A stretch of DNA of 6,582 nucleotides, from assembly GCA_905204385.1 (NCBI GenBank), contig CAJKZL010000177.1:1-6582 (forward strand). The letters run 5' to 3'. The position numbers were made by a program, and so were the translations under genes. How positions within the stretch are numbered: position 1 is the first letter of the stretch; each line of letters begins with the position of its first letter. Source of the stretch: an uncultured Odoribacter sp. Lineage in GTDB: Bacteria > Bacteroidota > Bacteroidia > Bacteroidales > Marinifilaceae. The notes beneath the pieces were generated by a model. It was not told the origin of the DNA, made no database searches, and saw nothing but the letters and a program-made list of their open reading frames with translations. Positions 1-6,582 of this stretch are shown here, piece by piece.

Positions 1-1
1 A

Positions 2-724
2 AAGCTTAAAACCGGACGACTGACAGATCATGAATGGAAACAATTGCATAGCCGTATTAAAGCTTTAGTAGAAGCTCCGCTATTGGTGGACGATACCCCG
101 GCCTTGTCCATATTCGAATTGCGGGCTAAATGCCGGAGGCTGAAGCAAAAATATAATATGAAGGTGTTGATCATCGACTATCTGCAGTTGATGACGGCAG
201 GTGCGGATATGAGAGGAAACCGTGAACAGGAGGTCAGTCTGATATCCAGACAGTTGAAGATTATAGCCAAAGAACTGAGTATACCTGTTATGGCTTTGTC
301 TCAGTTGAATCGTGGCGTAGAGTCCCGGCCGGATAAGAAACCGATGTTGTCCGATTTAAGGGAATCCGGTTCTATCGAGCAGGATGCCGATATGGTAATG
401 TTTATCCACCGTCCCGAAAAATACGGGATTACTTCCGATAACGAAGGTAATTCATTGCTGGGTATAGCCACTATTATTATAGCTAAACACCGTAGCGGAG
501 CTGTAGGAGAGGTCAACCTCCGCTTTAGGGCCGAGTTGACTCAGTTCTGTGATTTGGATACCACTTCTCCCTTTGCTTCCAGCGTATCGACCGGCGAGGT
601 GGTTACGCAAACCTTCAGTTCAAAAATGAACGATGACTCTATTCCCGTTTTGGACCAGGGCTTTGAAGAAGGGCGCGGTAGTTTTGAAAATGGTGTGGTA
701 GATAGCGGAGATGCTCCTTTTTGA
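2..724 (+). CDS. dnaB: Replicative DNA helicase DnaB, C-terminal part (5' end outside window)
   Basis: The reading frame is open from base 2 and gives 240 residues before the TGA stop, so roughly the C-terminal half of a normal DnaB; the N-terminal domain and Walker A lie outside the window. DnaB is the hexameric ATP-dependent helicase that unwinds DNA at the replication fork. Visible RecA-fold motifs in order are Walker B (VLIIDYLQLM, about bases 161-193), the sensor segment ALSQLNRG (about 293-316), the DNA-binding/ATPase segment LSDLRESGSIEQDAD (about 347-391) and the arginine-finger segment IIAKHRSGAVGE, with its K-x-R pair, near 476-511. The core ends near FRAELTQF. It is followed by an unstructured, Ser/Thr- and acid-rich tail of about 55 residues that ends in DSGDAPF, resembling an SSB C-terminal tip. 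A 78-base gap separates it from the next gene on the same strand. The family assignment is secure; the role of the tail is inference. Confidence 0.97.
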   Translation, partial: KLKTGRLTDHEWKQLHSRIKALVEAPLLVDDTPALSIFELRAKCRRLKQKYNMKVLIIDYLQLMTAGADMRGNREQEVSLISRQLKIIAKELSIPVMALSQLNRGVESRPDKKPMLSDLRESGSIEQDADMVMFIHRPEKYGITSDNEGNSLLGIATIIIAKHRSGAVGEVNLRFRAELTQFCDLDTTSPFASSVSTGEVVTQTFSSKMNDDSIPVLDQGFEEGRGSFENGVVDSGDAPF

Positions 725-802
725 ATCTTCCGGGCTGCCTGTCGATGTCCGTCGCCTTCCCGGATGCTGAAGTAAATTTTGCCGGATCAAAAAATAAAAA
801 AA

Positions 803-2629
803 ATGAAAGGAAAGTTGTTGTTTTTGTTGAAATATTATCTCTTTTGGATAGTTTTATCCTTGTTGGCCCGGGTATTTTTTCTTTTGTATCAATGGCAGGA
901 TACCCTGTTATTAGCTTGGGGAGATATCGTCCGGATTTTATACCGGGGGCTGCAACTTGATTTGTCTTTAGGGGGGTATATCCTGATGTTGTCGGCAGTA
1001 CTTATGGTGTTATCGTCTTTTCTTACTGCCAGAGTGCTTCGCTGTATTTTTTCCGTGTTAACCCTTGTCTTGCTGGTCTTTTTTTCTGTGGTGATGACTG
1101 TGGATCTGGAATTATTCAAGAACTGGGGATATCATATCGATTCTACCCCCCTGATGTATCTGAAAACGCCCAGGGAAGCAATGGCTTCGACTCCACTATG
1201 GTTAACGATCTGCTTGATTTTATTGATGGTGGCGTTTGTATGGGGAGGTTGGCTGCTTTTCAAAAGTTTCGTGCGTCCCTCTTTAAGGTACGAAAAGTGT
1301 GCCTATTGGGAAATTCCGGTCTTCCTGTTACTGGGTGCGGCGATGCTGATTCCAGTAAGAGGAGGATTTAACGTGGCTCCCTTGAACAGTAGTTTTGTTT
1401 TTTTTCATTCTTCTAATATGTATGCCAATCAGGCTGCCATCAATCCGGTTTGGAATTTTGTGTATGAACTGATGCACATGAAAAATCTGGAACGTCAGTA
1501 TGCCTTTATGCCTGAGGAGGAAGCATCGGAAATCGTTGAAGAGGCCGTACGGGTCGGAGACGACTTTCCCCGTCTGCTCGATACAGAACGCCCGAATATT
1601 GTTTTTTTACTTTTGGAAAGTTTTACGGCGAATGCTATTGAAGCTTTAGGCGGCGTGCCGGGCGTCACTCCGGAACTGGATGCCTTAGTCAAGGAAGGGG
1701 TGCTTTTTACGAACATTTATGCTACGGGAGCTCGTTCGGACAGGGGTATGGTTGCGGCCATCAGTGGTTTGCCTTCGAACCCTTCCTATTCGCTGATCAA
1801 GTATCCGAATAAATTAATGAAATATCCCCGCTTTCCTATAGATTTGGAAAAAGAAGGTTATTCCACGCGGTATTATTACGCCGGGGATATTAATTTCGGT
1901 AGCTTCCGTTCTTATGTCACCATGAGTTTTCAGAGTATGGTGACCGAAGACGATTTTTCCGGGGAAGCGATAGCTAACCGCTTTAAGTGGGGGGTGCATG
2001 ACGAATATATGTTCGATCGTCTGCATGAGGATTTGACGAAAGCTTCCCGACCATTTATGTATATGGCTTTCAATATGAGCAGCCATGAGCCTTTTACCGT
2101 TCCGGGAGAAGTGAAGTTCCCGGGCAATGATCAGGAGCATTTATTTATGAACGCCATTCACTACAGCGACCGTTGTATCGGAGATTTCATCAGAAAATGC
2201 AAAGTCTCAGGCATCTGGGACAATACCCTGTTTATTCTGATGGCCGATCATGGAACACGGGTAATTAAACATGTGGACCCCAATCTTCCGGAGGCCTACC
2301 ACATACCTTTATTACTGACAGGAGGGGTATTGAATGTCCGGGATACCACCATTGCTACCATCGGCTCACAAACGGACATGATCGCTACGGTTATGGCTCA
2401 AATGGAACTCGATCATTCGGCCTATAAATATAGCCGGAATTTATTGGCACAACCGGCGTTTCCTTTTGCTTTTTATTCTTTTTCGAATGCCGCGGGAGTG
2501 GTGTCCGAAGCCGGGACCAGCATCCTGAATCTACAGAGCCAACAGTGGGTTAAAGGAGATACTTTGGAAAGGAATAACCGTGTATTGAAGGCATATCTGC
2601 AGGATATAACAACCGAAATGGCTCGTTGA
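803..2629 (+). CDS. LTA synthase-like membrane sulfatase-fold phosphotransferase
   Basis: A 608-residue membrane enzyme of the LTA synthase / phosphoglycerol transferase family (alkaline phosphatase superfamily, COG1368 type), which moves a phospho-alcohol headgroup from a phospholipid to an envelope acceptor. Five hydrophobic segments lie at about residues 4-30, 55-74, 76-102, 131-154 and 170-186, followed by a periplasmic sulfatase-fold domain from about 264. Metal and catalytic positions matching S. aureus LtaS are E272 (LLLESF), S312 (GARSDRG; LtaS has Thr300), H428 (SSHEPF) and D482-H483 (MADHGTR). I chose the ATG at 803 because it is preceded by an A-rich stretch and puts a short basic N-terminus before the first membrane segment. 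An in-frame TTG at 779 would add eight residues, and a TAA at 773-775 blocks anything longer. Bacteroidota lack classical LTA, so the acceptor is unknown. The stop lies one base from the stop of the convergent phosphatase gene. Confidence 0.9.
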   Translation: MKGKLLFLLKYYLFWIVLSLLARVFFLLYQWQDTLLLAWGDIVRILYRGLQLDLSLGGYILMLSAVLMVLSSFLTARVLRCIFSVLTLVLLVFFSVVMTVDLELFKNWGYHIDSTPLMYLKTPREAMASTPLWLTICLILLMVAFVWGGWLLFKSFVRPSLRYEKCAYWEIPVFLLLGAAMLIPVRGGFNVAPLNSSFVFFHSSNMYANQAAINPVWNFVYELMHMKNLERQYAFMPEEEASEIVEEAVRVGDDFPRLLDTERPNIVFLLLESFTANAIEALGGVPGVTPELDALVKEGVLFTNIYATGARSDRGMVAAISGLPSNPSYSLIKYPNKLMKYPRFPIDLEKEGYSTRYYYAGDINFGSFRSYVTMSFQSMVTEDDFSGEAIANRFKWGVHDEYMFDRLHEDLTKASRPFMYMAFNMSSHEPFTVPGEVKFPGNDQEHLFMNAIHYSDRCIGDFIRKCKVSGIWDNTLFILMADHGTRVIKHVDPNLPEAYHIPLLLTGGVLNVRDTTIATIGSQTDMIATVMAQMELDHSAYKYSRNLLAQPAFPFAFYSFSNAAGVVSEAGTSILNLQSQQWVKGDTLERNNRVLKAYLQDITTEMAR

Positions 2630-2630
2630 T

Positions 2631-4490
2631 TCAGGGGATTCCTTTGAAACGCAACATCAAAAGCGTGAGATCGTCCGATTGTCTGCGTTCGCCGATATGT
2701 TGTTGGATATCTTCGAGAATCTTTTCTATAATTTCCTTGGGAGAGTCGGAAGCATGGTTATGAAGACAGCCTAAAAGTCTGTTCTTACCATAGAATTTTC
2801 CCGTTTGGTTTTCAGCGTCCGTGATTCCATCCGTATAGAATAAAAGGGAAGTATTTTTACGTAAAGTATAAATATGTTCGGCAAAACTGTGATTTTCTAA
2901 AATGCCGATGGGAACATCGGGATATTTACTCAAAAAATGAGTTTCACCATTATCATGTAAAACGACCGGATAGGGATGACCGGCATTGGTATAGGTCATA
3001 ATTCCCGTATTAATGTCGATAATGCCCATAAACATAGTCACATACATATCATCTTCCGTATCTTCGCACATGTGTTTATTGATGATATTGCATATGGTGG
3101 CGGTAGACGTATGGTTGCTGGCAACGTAACGAAATAGCTTACATATCGATACCATATATAGGGCTGCTGGAGTTCCTTTACCCGATACATCTCCGATGAC
3201 AAAGTACAAAAGATTTGAAATCATAAAGAATTCGTACAAATCCCCGCCGACTTCCTGAGATTGCCGAAGTTCCGCAGCAAAGTCTATGTTTGCCGGAAGC
3301 TCTATGGGAGTGGGGAGAAAACGCTGTTGAATCCGGCGGGCCAGTTTCATTTCGGATTTCCGTTGTTCTTTTTCTGCCGTGGAGATTTTTAATTTTTCAA
3401 TGTAGTTGATCAGACTCTGTTGCATGTAGCGGAAAGAATCGTATAATTCTTTGATTTCAGTCGTTGAACTCACTTCCGGAATTTCGGTATTGAATCGTCC
3501 TTCAGCGATTTGACGGGTAGTATATGCTAATTGCTTTAAGGGATAAGACAACCGATGGACAATATTAACGGTTCCGATAAATAAAACTAACAGACCTCCG
3601 CCTAAACATAAAAAGATGACCCAATACAACTTGTGCGAAGAGTTTAAAATTTGATCGTAAGGGCAAACAAGACCTAAGCGCCAAGGCATGCAAGGGAGAG
3701 AAGAATAAAAAGTAAAATATTTTATATTGTTAATATAACAAGTGCTGCTACTGCTTTCTCCCTTGAGATTGCTGGAATCGAATATCTGCATCGTATGGAA
3801 ATCTTCTTTTTCGTTCTCACGAATGCGCGAAGCCAACTTCCTGCCGTTAGAGTCGATTATAAACAGATAACTGTAGTTGGACCGGTGTTGTTGACAAATC
3901 GGATCGGTCAATGCGGATAAGGGGAAATCCAGTTTAAGGTATCCGAAACGTTCGAAATTGCGGTTGAGAAGAGGACAGCAGTAAGAGATCGTTTGTATTT
4001 CTCCTAAAGTGGAATAAATCCAGAAAGCTCCTTGATGATTTTTACGGATAAAGGGATGAGTATGTATACTCTTGTATTTGTTTTCGTTTAATTTGTGTTG
4101 AAAAATGATGCCGTTTTTATCCCGGTAAGCAGATATCGTGGGAGAAAGGTGCGATTGCCCGATATCGATGTTATAACAAACGGAGCAAGCCAGCAACTGA
4201 GGGTCTTCCTTTAACAGTAATTCAGGCAGGTGATCGGGGTTATTATGAAGGAGAGATCCGGTATGACCGATGAATTTGTCAGGCAGGCTTTCCATTCTGA
4301 GGATTTCTTTTTTGAGGCTTTTCTTAACGTTGCTGGAAAAGGACTGTGCTTGGTTGTAAGCATTGCTGCCTATAAATTGATTGACGGAATTAGCCAGGGT
4401 AATCGTAATAAGAATAAATGTTATGATTAGAACAATCAAAAGATAAAGGATTAATTGTCTCGAAAAACTTTTGTTTTGATACATCTTCAT
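2631..4490 (-). CDS. Membrane sensor protein phosphatase: Cache-like domain, HAMP, SpoIIE (RsbU-type)
   Basis: A 619-residue one-protein receptor that should dephosphorylate a serine/threonine-phosphorylated partner, typically an anti-anti-sigma (STAS) protein, in response to a periplasmic signal. A membrane segment at about 11-33 leads into a periplasmic region (about 34-288) that reads like a double-Cache fold (SYLFIIDSNGRKLASR; PWRLGLVCPYDQIL). A second membrane segment at about 289-311 is followed by HAMP (about 310-362), a short helical linker and the SpoIIE/PP2C domain (about 400-616). PP2C metal-binding and conserved motifs are intact: EVGGDLYEFF (D417), IGDVSGKGTPAAL (D434), NAGHPYP, FYTDGITDAE (D554) and QSDDLTLL (D606, D607), so it is probably active. 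The periplasmic part holds eight cysteines. The start is limited by an in-frame stop at 4506-4508; the Met two codons in (4482-4484) is the only close alternative. It lies 61 bases after the metallophosphoesterase gene, so co-transcription is plausible. No STAS or anti-sigma kinase gene is in the window, so its partner must be elsewhere. Confidence 0.93.
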   Translation of the reverse strand: MKMYQNKSFSRQLILYLLIVLIITFILITITLANSVNQFIGSNAYNQAQSFSSNVKKSLKKEILRMESLPDKFIGHTGSLLHNNPDHLPELLLKEDPQLLACSVCYNIDIGQSHLSPTISAYRDKNGIIFQHKLNENKYKSIHTHPFIRKNHQGAFWIYSTLGEIQTISYCCPLLNRNFERFGYLKLDFPLSALTDPICQQHRSNYSYLFIIDSNGRKLASRIRENEKEDFHTMQIFDSSNLKGESSSSTCYINNIKYFTFYSSLPCMPWRLGLVCPYDQILNSSHKLYWVIFLCLGGGLLVLFIGTVNIVHRLSYPLKQLAYTTRQIAEGRFNTEIPEVSSTTEIKELYDSFRYMQQSLINYIEKLKISTAEKEQRKSEMKLARRIQQRFLPTPIELPANIDFAAELRQSQEVGGDLYEFFMISNLLYFVIGDVSGKGTPAALYMVSICKLFRYVASNHTSTATICNIINKHMCEDTEDDMYVTMFMGIIDINTGIMTYTNAGHPYPVVLHDNGETHFLSKYPDVPIGILENHSFAEHIYTLRKNTSLLFYTDGITDAENQTGKFYGKNRLLGCLHNHASDSPKEIIEKILEDIQQHIGERRQSDDLTLLMLRFKGIP

Positions 4491-4551
4491 AGTTCGGATT
4501 TGACATCATCGTTTCAGACAGTTCTATTTCCTGGCGAGGGGTAGGAATGCC

Positions 4552-5745
4552 TTATTGCTGAGGTTCAGTAGTTAAAATCAATTCCGTAATTACAGGTCTT
4601 AGGCCTATGCGACCCGGAAAACCCAGATAGCCTTGACCGCGGCTGACATACAGGTATTGCTGTCCCTGACGGTATAAGCCATCGTACTCCGGGTATAAGT
4701 ATTGAGAAGGGCTCCATTTGTATTTTCCGATGTGTAAACCCATTTGCATGGCATGGGTATGTCCGGAAAGTGTTAACGGAATTTGATGTTGCAGTGCTTC
4801 CCCTCTCCAATGCGAAGGGTCGTGAGATAATAGAATGATAAAATCGTTCGCCTTCAGCGTATCGATGGCTTGGGTTAAATCTCCATAGCGGGGAAAAGGG
4901 GGATTTCCCCAATTTTCGACACCTGTTATCCAGAGGGTATCGCCTTGCAGGACAATGGGTATATGGGCATTATTTAACATATGAAATCCCATTTTTTCCA
5001 TATTCCGATAAAATTGCCTGAGATTTTCCCGTTTATGGGTAGCATCAGGCCAACGGGTATAATCTCCATAATCATGATTACCGGTAACGGCGTATTTGCC
5101 GTAGGGAGCTTTGAGCTTTTGAAAGACATCGATCCAGGGAGTCATCTCTGCAGCAAAGTTATTGACCATGTCCCCGGTAAAAACAATCACGTCCGGTCGC
5201 AACTCATTTACTTTTCGGACTAGATGGTCTATACCCCGGTAACTTTCTCCATAACTTCCTAAGTGTAAATCCGAAAGCTGAACAATTTTAAAGCCTTCGA
5301 AAGCTTTGGGAAGTTGCTCGAAAGGTACTTCTACAACCTCTATTTTATATTGATATCTCCCCAAGGTGATGCTGTAAAGTAGCAACATAAAAAGAGAAAG
5401 CGCTGTAAAACTTGCCAGTACACCGACTACTCTACTAAAGACCGGCCAAATTCTTGCAAAGAGCCTTCCGATTCCGTTTAGAACAATAAAGACCACTTTC
5501 GGGACATAGAAAAGAAAAAGTACGCCGATCAGTTTTTCGATCCAGAAATAGGCACCGGGCCCTTTCAGCTGAGCGACACTGAATTGGAAAGCAATTAAGA
5601 AGAACAGGAAAAACAGGGTATGGAGAACATAGAGTGATATTTGCCATTTCTTAAAAATATACCTCCGAAGCTGATACCAAAGGATAGCATCGGTCATAAT
5701 TATAAAAATAAGTCCTGCAACAAATATCAAACTGCTACTTCTCAT
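4552..5745 (-). CDS. Membrane-anchored calcineurin-like metallophosphoesterase (YkuE/YaeI-like)
   Basis: A 397-residue protein with four predicted membrane segments (about 5-25, 36-57, 68-92 and 105-128) followed by a calcineurin-type phosphoesterase domain (about 150-390). All dinuclear-metal motifs are present in order: SDLHLG (D159, H161), GDMVNN (D192), GNHDYGDY (N223, H224), LLSHDPSHW (H308) and SGHTHAMQMG (H329, H331). The conserved C-terminal block YLYVSRGQGYLGFPGRIG also fits the family. Members cleave phosphomonoesters or phosphodiesters. The envelope-associated relatives YkuE, YaeI and chlamydial LpxG suggest a lipid or envelope substrate, but the substrate cannot be read from the sequence. 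The ATG start is well fixed, since an in-frame TAA sits only 6 bases upstream (5752-5754). It follows fhs after 71 bases that hold a possible promoter and a weak hairpin, and precedes the SpoIIE phosphatase gene by 61 bases. Confidence 0.93.
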   Translation of the reverse strand: MRSSSLIFVAGLIFIIMTDAILWYQLRRYIFKKWQISLYVLHTLFFLFFLIAFQFSVAQLKGPGAYFWIEKLIGVLFLFYVPKVVFIVLNGIGRLFARIWPVFSRVVGVLASFTALSLFMLLLYSITLGRYQYKIEVVEVPFEQLPKAFEGFKIVQLSDLHLGSYGESYRGIDHLVRKVNELRPDVIVFTGDMVNNFAAEMTPWIDVFQKLKAPYGKYAVTGNHDYGDYTRWPDATHKRENLRQFYRNMEKMGFHMLNNAHIPIVLQGDTLWITGVENWGNPPFPRYGDLTQAIDTLKANDFIILLSHDPSHWRGEALQHQIPLTLSGHTHAMQMGLHIGKYKWSPSQYLYPEYDGLYRQGQQYLYVSRGQGYLGFPGRIGLRPVITELILTTEPQQ

Positions 5746-5763
5746 AATGTTTTAAGTCAAATT

Positions 5764-5793
5764 AAAATTTATGAGGGGTTTTTCCCCGACAAA
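5764..5793 (-). promoter_or_regulatory. Candidate Bacteroidota-type promoter for the metallophosphoesterase gene
   Basis: On the minus strand, TTTG (5790-5793) is followed after 18 bases by TAAATTTT (5764-5771), close to the phylum's housekeeping pattern of a TTTG element and TAnnTTTG about 19 bases apart. The last base of the second element differs from consensus. Transcription would start about 12 bases before the ATG at 5745. The region is A/T-rich and chance matches are easy, so this is tentative. Confidence 0.3.
5775..5787 (-). terminator. Possible weak hairpin after fhs
   Basis: GGGG and CCCC flank a five-base A (minus-strand) loop, 30 bases after the fhs stop and followed by A/T-rich sequence. 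A four-base-pair stem without a clean U-run is a poor intrinsic terminator, and it sits inside the candidate promoter spacer. It may reduce read-through from fhs, or it may be chance. Confidence 0.2.
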
Positions 5794-5816
5794 AATATTT
5801 CCGGTAATCTTGCGGT

Positions 5817-6581
5817 TTAAAATAGACCGGTGATATGCCCATTTTCGTCAATATCTATATTTTCTGCAGCGGGCCTATCAGGTAAACCGGGCATTCTCAT
5901 GATTTCTCCTGTTATGGGGATAACGAAACCGGCTCCGGAGGCAATTTCGATCTGCCTTACCGTCACGATAAAATCCTTAGGCCTTCCTAATAGCTTTGGA
6001 TTGTCCGATAAGGATTTCTGCGTTTTGGCAATACAGACCGGTAAACGTTCCAGTCCCAACGACTGAATCTTTTTCAAATCACTTTTAGCTTGAGCCGTAT
6101 AATCGATGGCTGCAGCTCCATAAATTTCTGTAGCTATGGTTTCTATCTTTTTCTCGATGCTCCAGTTCCAATCATAGAGAGGCTGTAATCTACAAACGCA
6201 TTGTTCGGCTACCTTGGCGGTTAAAAGAGCGAGTTGTTCTGCTCCTTCACCTCCTTTTGCCCAGACTTCCGCTACTTCCATCGGAACGTCGAGTTCCCGG
6301 CATTTGTCCGCTATGATTCGGATTTCGGCATCTGTATCCGATATGAATTTATTCACCGCTACGATAGGGCATATATTGAATTTTTTCATGTTCTCAACAT
6401 GCTTTTCCAGATTCTCTATGCCTTTTCTAAGTGCTTCGGTATTTTCTTCTTTGAGATTTTCCACTTTTACTCCGCCATGGTATTTCAAAGCTCTTACCGT
6501 TGCGACTAACACGACTGCACTGGGATTCAATCTTGCTTTAACGCATTTGATGTCAAAGAACTTTTCGGCTCCCAGGTCGAA
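5817..6581 (-). CDS. fhs: Formate-tetrahydrofolate ligase, C-terminal part (5' end outside window)
   Basis: The frame stays open to the right edge and gives 254 residues, about the last 45% of a usual enzyme of some 555 residues. The enzyme uses ATP to join formate to tetrahydrofolate, making 10-formyl-THF in the cytosol for purine synthesis and other one-carbon needs. Family hallmarks can be read throughout: VATVRALKYHGG, PIVAVNKFISDTDAE, WAKGGEGAEQLA, EIYGAAAIDY, VCIAKTQKSLSDNP, GAGFVIPITGEIMRMPGLP and the ending of the IDIDENGHITGLF type. The N-terminal ATP-binding (P-loop) half is outside the window. The TTG codon near 6530 is an internal leucine, because the family sequence continues upstream (FDLGAEKFFDIKC). 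The fragment reads without frameshift or loss of conserved segments, so the gene is probably functional. Confidence 0.97.
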   Translation of the reverse strand, partial: FDLGAEKFFDIKCVKARLNPSAVVLVATVRALKYHGGVKVENLKEENTEALRKGIENLEKHVENMKKFNICPIVAVNKFISDTDAEIRIIADKCRELDVPMEVAEVWAKGGEGAEQLALLTAKVAEQCVCRLQPLYDWNWSIEKKIETIATEIYGAAAIDYTAQAKSDLKKIQSLGLERLPVCIAKTQKSLSDNPKLLGRPKDFIVTVRQIEIASGAGFVIPITGEIMRMPGLPDRPAAENIDIDENGHITGLF

Positions 6582-6582
6582 T

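Noticed and set aside
729..764. Inverted repeat TCCGGG/CCCGGA after dnaB, as a terminator
   Set aside because: The six-base stem has a 24-base loop and no T-run follows, so it is not a convincing intrinsic terminator.
773..781. TAAATTTTG before the LTA-synthase-like gene, as a promoter -7 element
   Set aside because: The spacing within the element is off by one from TAnnTTTG, and no TTTG element lies about 19 bases upstream.
721..960. 79-codon plus-strand frame overlapping the dnaB stop and the next gene
   Set aside because: It overlaps the well-supported membrane enzyme in another frame, and its translation has no recognisable features.
1814..2140. 108-codon minus-strand frame inside the LTA-synthase-like gene
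   Set aside because: It lies entirely antisense to the conserved sulfatase domain and shows no family motif, so it is a shadow frame.
2610..2628. Imperfect hairpin CAA-C-CGA / TCG-TTG at the end of the LTA-synthase-like gene
   Set aside because: The stem is short and bulged, not GC-rich, lies within coding sequence and has no T-run after it.
4565..4912. 115-codon minus-strand frame within the metallophosphoesterase gene
   Set aside because: It is in a different frame of the catalytic domain, which carries all expected metal motifs; the alternative translation looks random.
6234..6509. 91-codon plus-strand frame opposite fhs
   Set aside because: It is antisense to a highly conserved enzyme, and its Phe/Tyr-rich translation is what antisense of a Lys/Glu-rich gene gives.

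Overview
The window comes from a member of the Bacteroidota, most likely a gut-type Bacteroidales. The evidence is the gene content and the style of the proteins: a DnaB with a long acidic C-terminal tail, an LTA-synthase-like membrane sulfatase with the RxDRG-type active-site segment, a YkuE/YaeI-like phosphoesterase and a formate-tetrahydrofolate ligase. Starts are preceded by A/T-rich sequence without convincing Shine-Dalgarno motifs, as is usual in this phylum. Genus cannot be fixed from the sequence; Odoribacteraceae is only a guess.

The layout is two converging blocks. On the plus strand are the 3' part of dnaB (cut by the left edge) and then a gene for a five-pass membrane phosphotransferase of the LTA synthase/alkaline phosphatase superfamily. 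On the minus strand, read from the right edge inward, are the 3' part of fhs (formate-tetrahydrofolate ligase, cut by the right edge), a membrane-anchored calcineurin-like metallophosphoesterase, and a membrane-bound sensor phosphatase (periplasmic Cache-like domain, HAMP, SpoIIE/PP2C). The plus and minus blocks meet tail to tail with a single base between the two stop codons. All intergenic gaps are under 80 bases and I see no tRNA, rRNA, CRISPR array, insertion sequence or other mobile element.

Functionally this is mostly core and envelope housekeeping: replication (DnaB), one-carbon metabolism (Fhs), envelope phosphate chemistry (LTA-synthase-like enzyme and metallophosphoesterase) and signal transduction (SpoIIE phosphatase). 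The three middle genes all concern phosphate chemistry at or near the membrane, but nothing in the sequence proves that they work in one pathway.

I do not see a clear new system. The points most worth checking are the SSB-like acidic tip on the DnaB tail, the serine in place of the usual threonine nucleophile in the LTA-synthase-like enzyme together with a changed substrate-binding segment, the cysteine-rich periplasmic sensor of the phosphatase, and the one-base convergent junction.
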